A stretch of 32,862 nt of DNA from an uncultured Clostridia bacterium. Lineage in GTDB: Bacteria; Bacillota; Clostridia; Oscillospirales; CAG-272. The stretch lies in NCBI GenBank assembly GCA_947625805.1, contig CANQPT010000017.1, forward strand, positions 1 to 32,862, given 5' to 3'. Below the pieces are notes generated by a model. The model searched no databases, was not told the origin of the DNA, and saw only the letters and a list, made by a program, of their open reading frames with translations. Positions 15,564 to 23,740 of the stretch are shown one piece after another. The stretch's first letter is position 1. The number at the start of each line of letters is the position of its first letter. A program made the position numbers and the translations under genes.

Positions 15564-15655
15564 TTTGTCCAAAAGATCGCCCGCACACGGGTGTGCGGGC
15601 TAAGTCAAAGTTTTGGGGGTCAGGGGGCTTTTTCAAAAGCCCCCTGAATAATTTA
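15564..15655 (-). repeat. 92-bp hairpin repeat, copy 2; likely terminator of the arg operon
   Basis: This second direct copy starts 130 bp after copy 1. All four differences from copy 1 are transitions. The AGGGGGCTTTTTCAAAAGCCCCCT hairpin lies only a few bases past the stop codon of the carB-dapF gene on the minus strand, where it would be placed to end the arginine operon transcript. A second hairpin with a GC-rich arm follows. Confidence 0.8.
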
Positions 15656-15658
15656 TAA

Positions 15659-18600
15659 TCAATACAAAAACTTTCCTTCAAAGATCAGTTTGGCGTCTCC
15701 TGTCAGGGTGATGTTGCCGTCGTCGGCGTAGCGAATGACGACGTCGCCGCCGCGGCATTTGACCGTGACGTCGTGGTTTTTACGGCAGTGACCCAGTTCG
15801 CACGCGGCGACGACTGCGGCGGCCGCACCCGTGCCGCAGGACATGGTCTCGCCGTTGCCCCGCTCCCACACCCGCATTTTGAGGGTGACCTCGTTGACCA
15901 CCCGCACGAACTCGGTATTGATCCGATCCGGGAAGATGGAAGCGTGCTCAAAGGCCGGCCCGACCTGCTTGATCCGGATATCGTCCACCCGGTCGACGAA
16001 CACCACGCAGTGCGGCGAGCCGACCGCAAGGCAGGTCGCGCGGAAGTTGGTCCCCGCGACGCGCATGGGGCGGTCGATGATACGCGCGTCCTTTGCCGTA
16101 CAGGGCAGATGGGCGGGATCAAAGTCGGGCGCACCCATGCTGACGCTGACCGAGCCGACCTCTCCTCCGACCACGTACAGGCGAAGTTTTTTGACGCCCG
16201 CACGGGTTTCGACGGTCATTTCCTCTTTTGGGACGATGTCGTTGTCGTAGACGTATTTGGCAAGACAGCGGATGGAGTTGCCGGCCATGGCGCCCTCGCT
16301 GCCGTCCGAGTTGAACACCCGCATACCGATGTCGGCGACCTCCGAGCGCTCGACCAGCACCACGCCCGACGCGCCGATGCCGTAATGCCGGTGACACATA
16401 TTGACGCAGATCGACTCGGGACAACTGACACTTCCGTCCCGGTTGTCGATAAAAATGTAGTCGTCGCCCGTTCCCTGCATCTTGGCGAAGTGCAGTTTCT
16501 GCCGGGCGGAACGCATATGGTTGATGTCCACAAGTTCGGTATTGTTCTCGTTAAAGCGGGAAGCGATAATATCCGCTACGGCGTTTGCCGTGTCCAGACT
16601 TGTTAAACAAGCGATGGACAATTGCTGTGCGCGGCGGTGCAGGGCGATAAACTCGTCCATGGTAGAATCCAGCACAGCGCCCGTATAGACGATATAACTG
16701 ATCTTGCCTTCTTCCATGAGAGGATAGACATCTCCGCGCTTAAGGCCGGCGACCACGGTCACATCCATGCCCAGATTGCCGATGACCTCCGCCGTGCCCG
16801 AGGTGGCGTAGATGCGGAAGCCCATGTCGTCCAGTTTTTTGGCAAGACCCACGATCTCGTGATAATCGTGGTCTTCCACAGAGATGAGCACGCCAACCGA
16901 CTGGGTGCGGGAGGGAGAGAGCAGACGGATTCCGGCGGCGCATAAACCCTTGAACAGCGCCTCGTTCAAGGTGCGCCCGATGCCCAGAACCTCGCCTGTG
17001 CTCTTCATTTCCGGCCCGAGGTAGGAGTTGACGTCGGTCAGTTTCTCAAAGGAAAAGACCGGCACTTTGACCGCGTAGTAGGGGGGTCTATGCCAAAGTC
17101 CCGTGCCGTAGCCCAGATCCCGCAGGGCGGCTCCGGTCATGATCCGGGAGGCAAGGTCGACCATGGGCACGCCGGTCACCTTGGAAATATACGGGACGGT
17201 ACGGGACGCCCGGGGGTTGACCTCGATGACGTACAATTCGTTCTGATAGATAAGATATTGAATATTGACAAGTCCCTTGGTGCCCAGCGCAAGCGCCAGT
17301 TTTTCCGAGCAGGCGCAGACCTCGGATATCATGCGGTCGGAGATGGAAAACGCGGGATAGACCGCGATTGAGTCGCCCGAATGCACGCCCGCCCGCTCGA
17401 TGTGCTGCATGATGCCCGGAATGAGCACGTCTGTGCCGTCCGAAATGCAGTCAACTTCGATCTCGGTACCGGGCATATATTTGTCCACCAGCACAGGATT
17501 CTCAATGCCCGCCGCCAGAATGCGGTCCATATAGACCTCTACCTCGTGGGGATTGTGGGTGATGGTCATGTTCTGCCCGCCGATGACGTAGGAGGGACGC
17601 AGAAGTACCGGATAGCCCAGCCGTTCGGCCGCCGCAAAGGCTTGCTCTTTGGTCATGACCGCCGTGCCTTTGGGTCGGCTGATGCCAAAGCGCCCGAGCA
17701 TCGCGTCAAAGCGCTCCCGGTCCTCGGCAAGGTCAATGCCGTCGGCCGACGTACCTAAGATGGCAATGCCGTTTTGATCGAGAAACTTGGTCAGTTTGAT
17801 GGCGGTCTGTCCGCCGAAAGCGACCACCACGCCCACAGGCTGTTCCACCCGTATGACGTTCATGACGTCCTCGGGGGAGAGCGGCTCAAAGTACAGGCGG
17901 TCGGCGGTGTCGTAGTCTGTGGAAACCGTCTCCGGGTTGTTGTTGATGATGGCCACCTCGTAGCCCAGCTCTTTGAGCGTCCAGACGCAGTGTACCGACG
18001 AATAGTCAAATTCGATGCCCTGCCCGATGCGGATCGGCCCGGAGCCCAACACGATGATGCGATCCTTGCCCGAACGGGGGAAAGACCGCGCCTCGCACAC
18101 GCTGTCGTAGGTCGAGTAGAAATAGGGGGTTTGCGCGTCAAACTCCGCCGCACAGGTGTCTACCATCTTGTAGACCGCGTCGGCGTGGGGCAGTTCTTTT
18201 GCACCTGACAGCGCCGCTAAGGAGCGATCCGGATAGCCCAGCCGCTTGCCCTCGGTATATTCTTCTTGTGTGAGTTCCCCCTTGCCCGCAATGCGTGTCT
18301 CGTAGTCGGCAAGAATTTGCAGTTTGCCCAAAAACCATCGGTCGATTTTGGTGATGGCAAAGATCTCGTCGTGGGAAATGCCGGCCTTGATGGCCTCGAA
18401 TACCGTAAACAGACGGCGGTCGTCGCAAACCGCCAGCCGCTGCCGGAGATCCAGGTCGCTGATGGGCGGAGCGTTGAGGGTGTCAAGAGAGATCTCCGCG
18501 CCCCGCACGGCCTTCATAATGGCCGCCTCAAAGGAGGGGGCGATGGCCATGACCTCGCCGGTGGCTTTCATCTGAGTGCCCAGATCTCGTTTGGCGGCCG

Positions 18601-19696
18601 CGAACTTGTCAAAGGGCCATTTGGGCACCTTGACCACCACGTAGTCGAGGGCCGGCTCGAAGCAGGCGCAGGTCTTGCCGGTAATGTCGTTTTTGATCTC
18701 GTCTAAGGTATAGCCCAAGGCAATCTTGGTCGTGATCTTTGCAATCGGGTAGCCGGTGGCCTTGGAGGCCAAGGCGGACGAGCGGGACACACGCGGGTTG
18801 ACCTCGATGACCGCGAACTCAAACGAGTCCGGATTCAAGGCAAACTGGCAGTTGCAGCCGCCCACGATGCCCAGCGCGTCGATGATGGTAAGGGAGGCGG
18901 AGCGCAGCATCTGATATTCCTTGTCCGAGAGGGTCATGGCGGGTGCGACTACGATGGAATCGCCGGTGTGCACGCCGACCGGGTCGAAGTTCTCCATCGA
19001 GCAGACGGCGATCACGTTGCCCACGCCGTCCCGCATAGTCTCAAATTCAATCTCTTTCCAGCCGTAGATATACCGTTCGATGAGTACCTGTGTAATGGGT
19101 GACAGGTCAAGACCCGTGCGGGCGATCACCCGAAGCTCGTCCGGGGTGTGGGCTACCCCGCCGCCCGCGCCGCCTAAGGTGAATGCCGGGCGCACAATGA
19201 CCGGATAACGGATCCGCTCGGCCACAGCAAGGCATTCCTCTACGGTCGATGCAATATCCGACGGAATGACCGGCATACCCAGTTGTTCCATCGTTTGCTT
19301 GAATAATTCCCGGTCCTCGGCGCGGTCGATGGCGTCCACGTTGGTGCCGATCAGCCGCACGCCCATGCGGTCGAGAAAGCCGTCGCGGGCAAGCTGCATG
19401 GAAAGGGTAAGCCCCGTCTGCCCGCCCAGTCCCGCCAGCAGGCTGTCCGGGCGTTCTTTTTCGATAATGCGTTTCATGGTTGCAAGCGAAAGCGGCTCGA
19501 GATAGATCTCGTCCGCCAGCGCACGGTCGGTCATGATGGTCGCGGGGTTGGAATTGACCAGCACTACGTTGCACCCGGCCTTTTTGAGAATGCGGCAGGC
19601 CTGTGCGCCCGCATAGTCAAACTCGGCCGCCTGCCCGATCACAATCGGCCCCGAGCCGATGACCATTACTTTTCTGATGCTGTTATCTCTGGGCAT
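15659..19696 (-). CDS. carB: Carbamoyl-phosphate synthase large subunit fused to a DapF-like domain
   Basis: The 1345-residue protein begins with a complete CarB of about 1060 residues. Two homologous ATP-grasp halves start at IGSGPIVIGQAAEFDYAG (about residue 12) and LGSGPIRIGQGIEFDY (about 550). An MGS-like allosteric domain follows (about 935-1055). At Met1061, with almost no linker, a full diaminopimelate epimerase fold of 285 residues begins (KMQGTGDDYIFID). Of the two catalytic cysteines of DapF, Cys1287 (SCGTGA) is kept but the other is Ala1138 (MAGNSIRC instead of MCGNG). Asp1078 and Ser1227 replace substrate-binding Asn. Asn1129, Asn1260 and Glu1278-Arg1279 remain. GGAGG lies six bases before the ATG; it overlaps carA by 14 nt. 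CarB function is secure; epimerase activity is doubtful. Confidence 0.95.
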   Translation of the reverse strand: MPRDNSIRKVMVIGSGPIVIGQAAEFDYAGAQACRILKKAGCNVVLVNSNPATIMTDRALADEIYLEPLSLATMKRIIEKERPDSLLAGLGGQTGLTLSMQLARDGFLDRMGVRLIGTNVDAIDRAEDRELFKQTMEQLGMPVIPSDIASTVEECLAVAERIRYPVIVRPAFTLGGAGGGVAHTPDELRVIARTGLDLSPITQVLIERYIYGWKEIEFETMRDGVGNVIAVCSMENFDPVGVHTGDSIVVAPAMTLSDKEYQMLRSASLTIIDALGIVGGCNCQFALNPDSFEFAVIEVNPRVSRSSALASKATGYPIAKITTKIALGYTLDEIKNDITGKTCACFEPALDYVVVKVPKWPFDKFAAAKRDLGTQMKATGEVMAIAPSFEAAIMKAVRGAEISLDTLNAPPISDLDLRQRLAVCDDRRLFTVFEAIKAGISHDEIFAITKIDRWFLGKLQILADYETRIAGKGELTQEEYTEGKRLGYPDRSLAALSGAKELPHADAVYKMVDTCAAEFDAQTPYFYSTYDSVCEARSFPRSGKDRIIVLGSGPIRIGQGIEFDYSSVHCVWTLKELGYEVAIINNNPETVSTDYDTADRLYFEPLSPEDVMNVIRVEQPVGVVVAFGGQTAIKLTKFLDQNGIAILGTSADGIDLAEDRERFDAMLGRFGISRPKGTAVMTKEQAFAAAERLGYPVLLRPSYVIGGQNMTITHNPHEVEVYMDRILAAGIENPVLVDKYMPGTEIEVDCISDGTDVLIPGIMQHIERAGVHSGDSIAVYPAFSISDRMISEVCACSEKLALALGTKGLVNIQYLIYQNELYVIEVNPRASRTVPYISKVTGVPMVDLASRIMTGAALRDLGYGTGLWHRPPYYAVKVPVFSFEKLTDVNSYLGPEMKSTGEVLGIGRTLNEALFKGLCAAGIRLLSPSRTQSVGVLISVEDHDYHEIVGLAKKLDDMGFRIYATSGTAEVIGNLGMDVTVVAGLKRGDVYPLMEEGKISYIVYTGAVLDSTMDEFIALHRRAQQLSIACLTSLDTANAVADIIASRFNENNTELVDINHMRSARQKLHFAKMQGTGDDYIFIDNRDGSVSCPESICVNMCHRHYGIGASGVVLVERSEVADIGMRVFNSDGSEGAMAGNSIRCLAKYVYDNDIVPKEEMTVETRAGVKKLRLYVVGGEVGSVSVSMGAPDFDPAHLPCTAKDARIIDRPMRVAGTNFRATCLAVGSPHCVVFVDRVDDIRIKQVGPAFEHASIFPDRINTEFVRVVNEVTLKMRVWERGNGETMSCGTGAAAAVVAACELGHCRKNHDVTVKCRGGDVVIRYADDGNITLTGDAKLIFEGKFLY

Positions 19697-20756
19697 TGCC
19701 GTCCTCCATTAACTTGACAAACCGGTCGAATAAAAACGAAGTGTCTTTGGGTCCCGAGCAGGCCTCCGGGTGGAACTGCACCGAAAAGGCGGACAGTCCC
19801 GGATAGTCCATGCCCTCGCAGGTGCCGTCGTTTGCGTTGCGAAAACTCTCTACGCCGACCCCCGCAAGGCTCTCGGCCACTACCGCGTAGCCGTGATTCT
19901 GGCTGGTGATATAGGTGCGCACACCGTCCGTCTCCCGCACGGGCTGGTTGACCCCCCTGTGCCCGTATTTCAGTTTGACCGTCCGGCCGCCGCAGGCCAG
20001 CGCCAGCAGTTGATGGCCGAGACAGATGCCGAACAGCGGGATTTTCCCGACCAACTCTCTTAACTCGGCGATCTCTTCCGCGTTTTCGGTCGGGTCACCC
20101 GGGCCGTTGGAGAGCATGACCCCGTCGTAGCCGCCTGCAAGCAACTCTGCCGCCTTGACGCGGGCGGGGTAAAGGTCGACCTCACAGCCGCGCCGGGAAA
20201 GCGAACGGGCGATGTTGGATTTTGCGCCGTAGTCTATGAGCGCTACCCGGTATTTCCCGCCGCCCTCGGCGGCAAGGCTTGTCCGCTCTGCACAGGTCAC
20301 GCTGCGCACTGCTTGGGTGACCGCGTAAGCGCGTACCGCCGAAAGATCGGCGGGCGGGCAGTCGCAAAGGACCGCGTTCATGGTGCCGTTCTCGCGGATG
20401 ATACGGGTCAGTTCCCGCGTGTCCACCCCGCACAGCCCGGGCACACCCTCTTCCTTCAGATATTCATCTATAGTCATTTGACAGCGGAAGTTGGAGGGTG
20501 CGGCGCAATATTCCCGTACTACGTAGCCGCGCACTGCGCACTTGCCCTCAAAATCCGCCGGGATAACGCCGTAATTGCCGATCTGCGGAAAGGTCTGCAT
20601 GACAATCTGTCCGTAATAACTGGGGTCGGTCAGGGTCTCGATATACCCGCACATACCGGTGGTGAACACCAACTCGCCGATCCGATCCCCCTCGGCGCCA
20701 AATCGTATCCCTTCAAAAACCTGTCCGTTTTCCAGTACCAGATAGCCTTTTTTCAT
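19683..20756 (-). CDS. carA: Carbamoyl-phosphate synthase small (glutaminase) subunit
   Basis: This 357-residue subunit hydrolyses glutamine and channels ammonia to CarB. The N-terminal CarA-specific domain (1-150) includes FTTGMCGYIETLTDPSY. The class I glutamine amidotransferase domain has the triad Cys245 (GICLGHQL), His329 and Glu331 (QFHPEA). GAGGATCAAG precedes the ATG at 20756. The gap to argF is 44 bp and holds a TATAAT without a matching -35, so a weak internal promoter cannot be excluded. Position inside the arginine operon suggests control by arginine, although carbamoyl phosphate is also needed for pyrimidines. Confidence 0.97.
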   Translation of the reverse strand: MKKGYLVLENGQVFEGIRFGAEGDRIGELVFTTGMCGYIETLTDPSYYGQIVMQTFPQIGNYGVIPADFEGKCAVRGYVVREYCAAPSNFRCQMTIDEYLKEEGVPGLCGVDTRELTRIIRENGTMNAVLCDCPPADLSAVRAYAVTQAVRSVTCAERTSLAAEGGGKYRVALIDYGAKSNIARSLSRRGCEVDLYPARVKAAELLAGGYDGVMLSNGPGDPTENAEEIAELRELVGKIPLFGICLGHQLLALACGGRTVKLKYGHRGVNQPVRETDGVRTYITSQNHGYAVVAESLAGVGVESFRNANDGTCEGMDYPGLSAFSVQFHPEACSGPKDTSFLFDRFVKLMEDGNAQR

Positions 20757-20800
20757 CTTGATCCTCGTTTGTCCGAATTATAAGAAAGTGTGCCCGCCGG

Positions 20801-21724
20801 TTACCGTCCCCGCAGAGGCGCGTCTTTCAGAGCGCGTACCAATACCGCTTTCTGTGCGTGCAGGCGGTTTTCCGCCTGATCGAAAATCTCGTCCGCGTGT
20901 GCCTCAAAGACCGCGGCGGTAATCTCCTCTTCTCTGTGGGCGGGAAGACAGTGCAGTACCATCGCCCCCTCGTGGGCAAGCGCCATGACCGCGTCGTTGA
21001 TCTGATAGCCCGCAAACACCTGACGGCGCTGCTCAGCTTCCGCCTCCTGTCCCATGGACGCCCACACGTCTGTGTACAGCACGTCGGCGTCAGCGGCCGC
21101 CTGCTCCACGCTCTCGGTGCAGGTAAAGCGCCCGGTTCCGGAGGCCCAGCGCATGATCTTCGCGTCCGGCAGGTGCCCGGCAGGGCAGGCTACGGAAACG
21201 GTCATGCCGGTCTTGATGCCGCCGACAATCAGCGAGTTTGCCATGTTGTTGCCGTCCCCGATAAAGCAGAGTTTGAGTCCGTCGAGGTAACCCTTACGTT
21301 CCCGTATGGTCATGAGATCCGCCAGCACCTGACAGGGGTGGCAGTAGTCGGTAAGCCCGTTGATGACCGGAATGGACCCGTGGGCGGCAAGACCCTCGAC
21401 CTCCTCTTGGGCAAAAGTGCGGATCATAATGCCGTCAAGATAGCGGGAGAGCACTCTGGCGGTATCGCTGACCGGCTCGCCCCGCCCGATCTGCAGGTCG
21501 TTTGCGGATAAGAACAGCGCCTGTCCGCCAAGATCGTACATCCCTACCTCAAAGGACACGCGGGTCCGGGTGGAGGATTTTTCAAAAATCATGCCAAGGC
21601 TTTTGCCCGCCAGCATGGGATGGGGAATGCCGTATTTCTTTTCGTATTTGAGCTGATCCGCCAGATTGAGAAGATCTGCAATCTCGTTTTCTGACAGGTC
21701 CTGTAATTTCAGAAGATGCTTCAT
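20801..21724 (-). CDS. argF: Ornithine carbamoyltransferase
   Basis: The 307-residue enzyme joins carbamoyl phosphate to ornithine to make citrulline. The carbamoyl-phosphate motif STRTRVSFEVG (near residue 55) and the ornithine loop HCLPAHREEEI are present, as is the HPCQVLADL block. The ATG at 21724 overlaps the argD stop as ATGA and starts MKHLLKLQDLS, as usual for the family; an in-frame upstream start at 21847 would add 41 residues of random composition. It sits directly upstream of carAB, whose product is its substrate. Confidence 0.97.
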   Translation of the reverse strand: MKHLLKLQDLSENEIADLLNLADQLKYEKKYGIPHPMLAGKSLGMIFEKSSTRTRVSFEVGMYDLGGQALFLSANDLQIGRGEPVSDTARVLSRYLDGIMIRTFAQEEVEGLAAHGSIPVINGLTDYCHPCQVLADLMTIRERKGYLDGLKLCFIGDGNNMANSLIVGGIKTGMTVSVACPAGHLPDAKIMRWASGTGRFTCTESVEQAAADADVLYTDVWASMGQEAEAEQRRQVFAGYQINDAVMALAHEGAMVLHCLPAHREEEITAAVFEAHADEIFDQAENRLHAQKAVLVRALKDAPLRGR

Positions 21725-22875
21725 CTTGCTATTACCTCTTTCAATATTTGGATGCCGCGGGCAAGCTGCTCGTCCGGGATATTCAACGGCGGGAGCAGAC
21801 GCACTTTGTCTTTGGCGGTCAGCACCAACAGCCCGCGGGACAGGCATTCGTCGGCAATTTCCTTTGCCGGGCGATTAACGGTGATACCGACCATCAGACC
21901 GAGACCCGTGACCTCCGTGTCCGCAAGCTGTGCGCGGATATACGCGCCCTTGGCGCGTACGCCGGCAAGCAAAGCGTCGTCAATGCGGGATAAGATACTG
22001 CACGCCCCCGCGCAGGCGATGGGATTGCCTCCGAACGTGGAGCCGTGGGAGCCGGGGGTGTAGACCTCGGCCGTGCGCTCTCCGAACAGGGTCGCGCCCA
22101 GCGGCAGTCCTCCGGCAAGGCCCTTGGCGGTGGTCACAATATCCGGGGAAAGCCCGAACTGCTCGTAACAGTAGAGTGTGCCGGTCCGGCCGTTGCCGGT
22201 CTGTACCTCGTCGACGATCATTAAAAGGCCGTGCCGCTCGCAGACCGTTTTGATGGCGGAGATCATCTCGCCCGACAGGGTGCGCACGCCGCCCTCTCCC
22301 TGCACACATTCAAACATGACCGCCGCACACCCGTTTGTGCAAGCCAGCGTTTCCAGCGACGCAGGATCGTCCGGGTCGGCGTACAAAAACCCGCCCGGGA
22401 AAGGACCGAACTCGGTGTGGAACGCGCTCTGTCCGGTGGCGGCAAGCGTTGCAAGCGTCCGTCCGTGGAAGGAATGTTTCAGGGTAATGATATTCGCGTG
22501 GCTCTCGTCCCCGTATGTTCGGTAAGCGTATCGGCGGGCGCACTTGACGGCGCACTCGTTTGCCTCGGCGCCCGAATTTGAGAAGAACACCCGCTTCATG
22601 CCGGTGCGCTCGCATAACGTCTGCGCAAGGCGCACACACGGCTCGGTGTAATAGAGATTGGAGGCGTGGGCAAGGGTGTGGGCCTGTGCGCTGACCGCGT
22701 CCGCCCATTCGGGATCGGCCGCGCCGAAGGTGCTGACCGCGATGCCCGCCCCAAGGTCGATATATTCCTTGCCGCCGGTATCGTAAAGAAGAGCGCCTTC
22801 CGCCCGTACCAGTTCTGCGGGAAAGCGGTTGTAAGTATGGGCAAGATAGGTTTTGTCGAGGTCTGTGAGGGACAT
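21721..22875 (-). CDS. argD: Acetylornithine aminotransferase
   Basis: This 384-residue PLP-dependent class III aminotransferase converts N-acetylglutamate semialdehyde to N-acetylornithine. The PLP lysine lies in the VTTAKGLAGGLPLGA segment. FFSNSGAEANECAVK, the HSFHGRT motif and the MIVDEVQTGNGRTG block are typical. AGGAGGTATAAG before the ATG is made by the last codons and stop of argB, with a one-base gap. It may also serve lysine synthesis as succinyl-DAP aminotransferase, as in some bacteria, which cannot be judged here. Confidence 0.96.
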   Translation of the reverse strand: MSLTDLDKTYLAHTYNRFPAELVRAEGALLYDTGGKEYIDLGAGIAVSTFGAADPEWADAVSAQAHTLAHASNLYYTEPCVRLAQTLCERTGMKRVFFSNSGAEANECAVKCARRYAYRTYGDESHANIITLKHSFHGRTLATLAATGQSAFHTEFGPFPGGFLYADPDDPASLETLACTNGCAAVMFECVQGEGGVRTLSGEMISAIKTVCERHGLLMIVDEVQTGNGRTGTLYCYEQFGLSPDIVTTAKGLAGGLPLGATLFGERTAEVYTPGSHGSTFGGNPIACAGACSILSRIDDALLAGVRAKGAYIRAQLADTEVTGLGLMVGITVNRPAKEIADECLSRGLLVLTAKDKVRLLPPLNIPDEQLARGIQILKEVIAR

Positions 22876-22876
22876 C

Positions 22877-23740
22877 TTATACCTCCTCGCGCACGAACAT
22901 GGTCCCGATGCCCTCGTCGGTCAGCGTCTCAATGATGATCGAATGGGGGATACGTCCGTCGATGATAAACACCTTGTTGACCCCGCGGCGAATGGCCTCG
23001 ATACAGCACTCCACCTTGGGGATCATACCGCCCGAGATAATGCCCTCCCGTATGAGACGGGGCGCATCGCTGACGTGGATCTCGGAGATCAGCGAGGTCG
23101 GGTCATCCTTGTCCCGCAGAATGCCGTCCACGTCGGTCATGGAGATAAAACTCTCGGCCCGCAGTTTGCCCGCAAGGGCGGCCGCCGCCGTATCCGCGTT
23201 GACGTTGTAAGAGCCGTCGGGACCCGCGCCAACCGTGGAAATGACCGGGATATAACCGGCGGCGAGAAGATCGAGCACGGGCGCGGGATTGATGTCCGCG
23301 ATCCTGCCGACCCTGCCTAAGCGCGGGTCTGCCTGCTCGGCGCGGATCAGACCTCCGTCCACGCCCGAAATGCCGATGGCCTTGCCGCCCTTGTCCTGTA
23401 AGCGGGAAACAAGATTTTTGTTGATCTTGCCGGACAGTACCATTTCCACCGTGTCCATAGTCTCGCCGTCGGTCACCCGCAGGCCGCCTACAAACTCGCT
23501 CTTTTTGCCGATCTTATTAAGCTGTTCGTTGATCTCGGGGCCTCCGCCGTGTACCAGCACGACTTTGACGCCGATCAGGGATAAAAGCACGATGTCGCCC
23601 ATGACCGCGTCTTTCAGGTGATCGGAGATCATGGCGTTTCCGCCGTATTTAATCACGAGAATTTTTCCCGTGTATTTCTGAATATAGGGCAGGGCGTGAA
23701 TGAGCACTTGTGCGCGCTGTGTGTTTGTCATACCGTTCAT
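22877..23740 (-). CDS. argB: Acetylglutamate kinase
   Basis: The 287-residue kinase phosphorylates N-acetylglutamate, the second step to ornithine. The ATP site begins VIKYGGNAM, followed by VLVHGGGPEIN and the VDGILRDKDDPTSLI segment. The ATG at 23740 is preferred because GGAG lies ten bases upstream and it overlaps the argJ stop as ATGA. The next Met at 23731 is a second option; the longer frame to 23794 overlaps argJ needlessly. In many organisms this enzyme is feedback inhibited by arginine; the N-terminal helix (TNTQRAQVLIHALPYIQKY) resembles that of arginine-sensitive forms, which is suggestive only. Confidence 0.96.
   Translation of the reverse strand: MNGMTNTQRAQVLIHALPYIQKYTGKILVIKYGGNAMISDHLKDAVMGDIVLLSLIGVKVVLVHGGGPEINEQLNKIGKKSEFVGGLRVTDGETMDTVEMVLSGKINKNLVSRLQDKGGKAIGISGVDGGLIRAEQADPRLGRVGRIADINPAPVLDLLAAGYIPVISTVGAGPDGSYNVNADTAAAALAGKLRAESFISMTDVDGILRDKDDPTSLISEIHVSDAPRLIREGIISGGMIPKVECCIEAIRRGVNKVFIIDGRIPHSIIIETLTDEGIGTMFVREEV

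Noticed and set aside
15434-15655. CRISPR array or insertion sequence in the duplicated region
   Set aside because: Only two 92-bp copies, no regular short repeats with spacers, no cas genes, no transposase and no target-site duplication seen.
16514-16516. A separate dapF gene starting at the internal ATG inside the carB frame
   Set aside because: No ribosome binding site precedes this ATG and the frame is continuous with carB, so a fusion is the simpler reading. Internal initiation cannot be fully excluded.
20757-20800. Internal promoter before carA
   Set aside because: A TATAAT hexamer exists, but there is no acceptable -35 at 16-18 bp; noted in the carA entry but not called.
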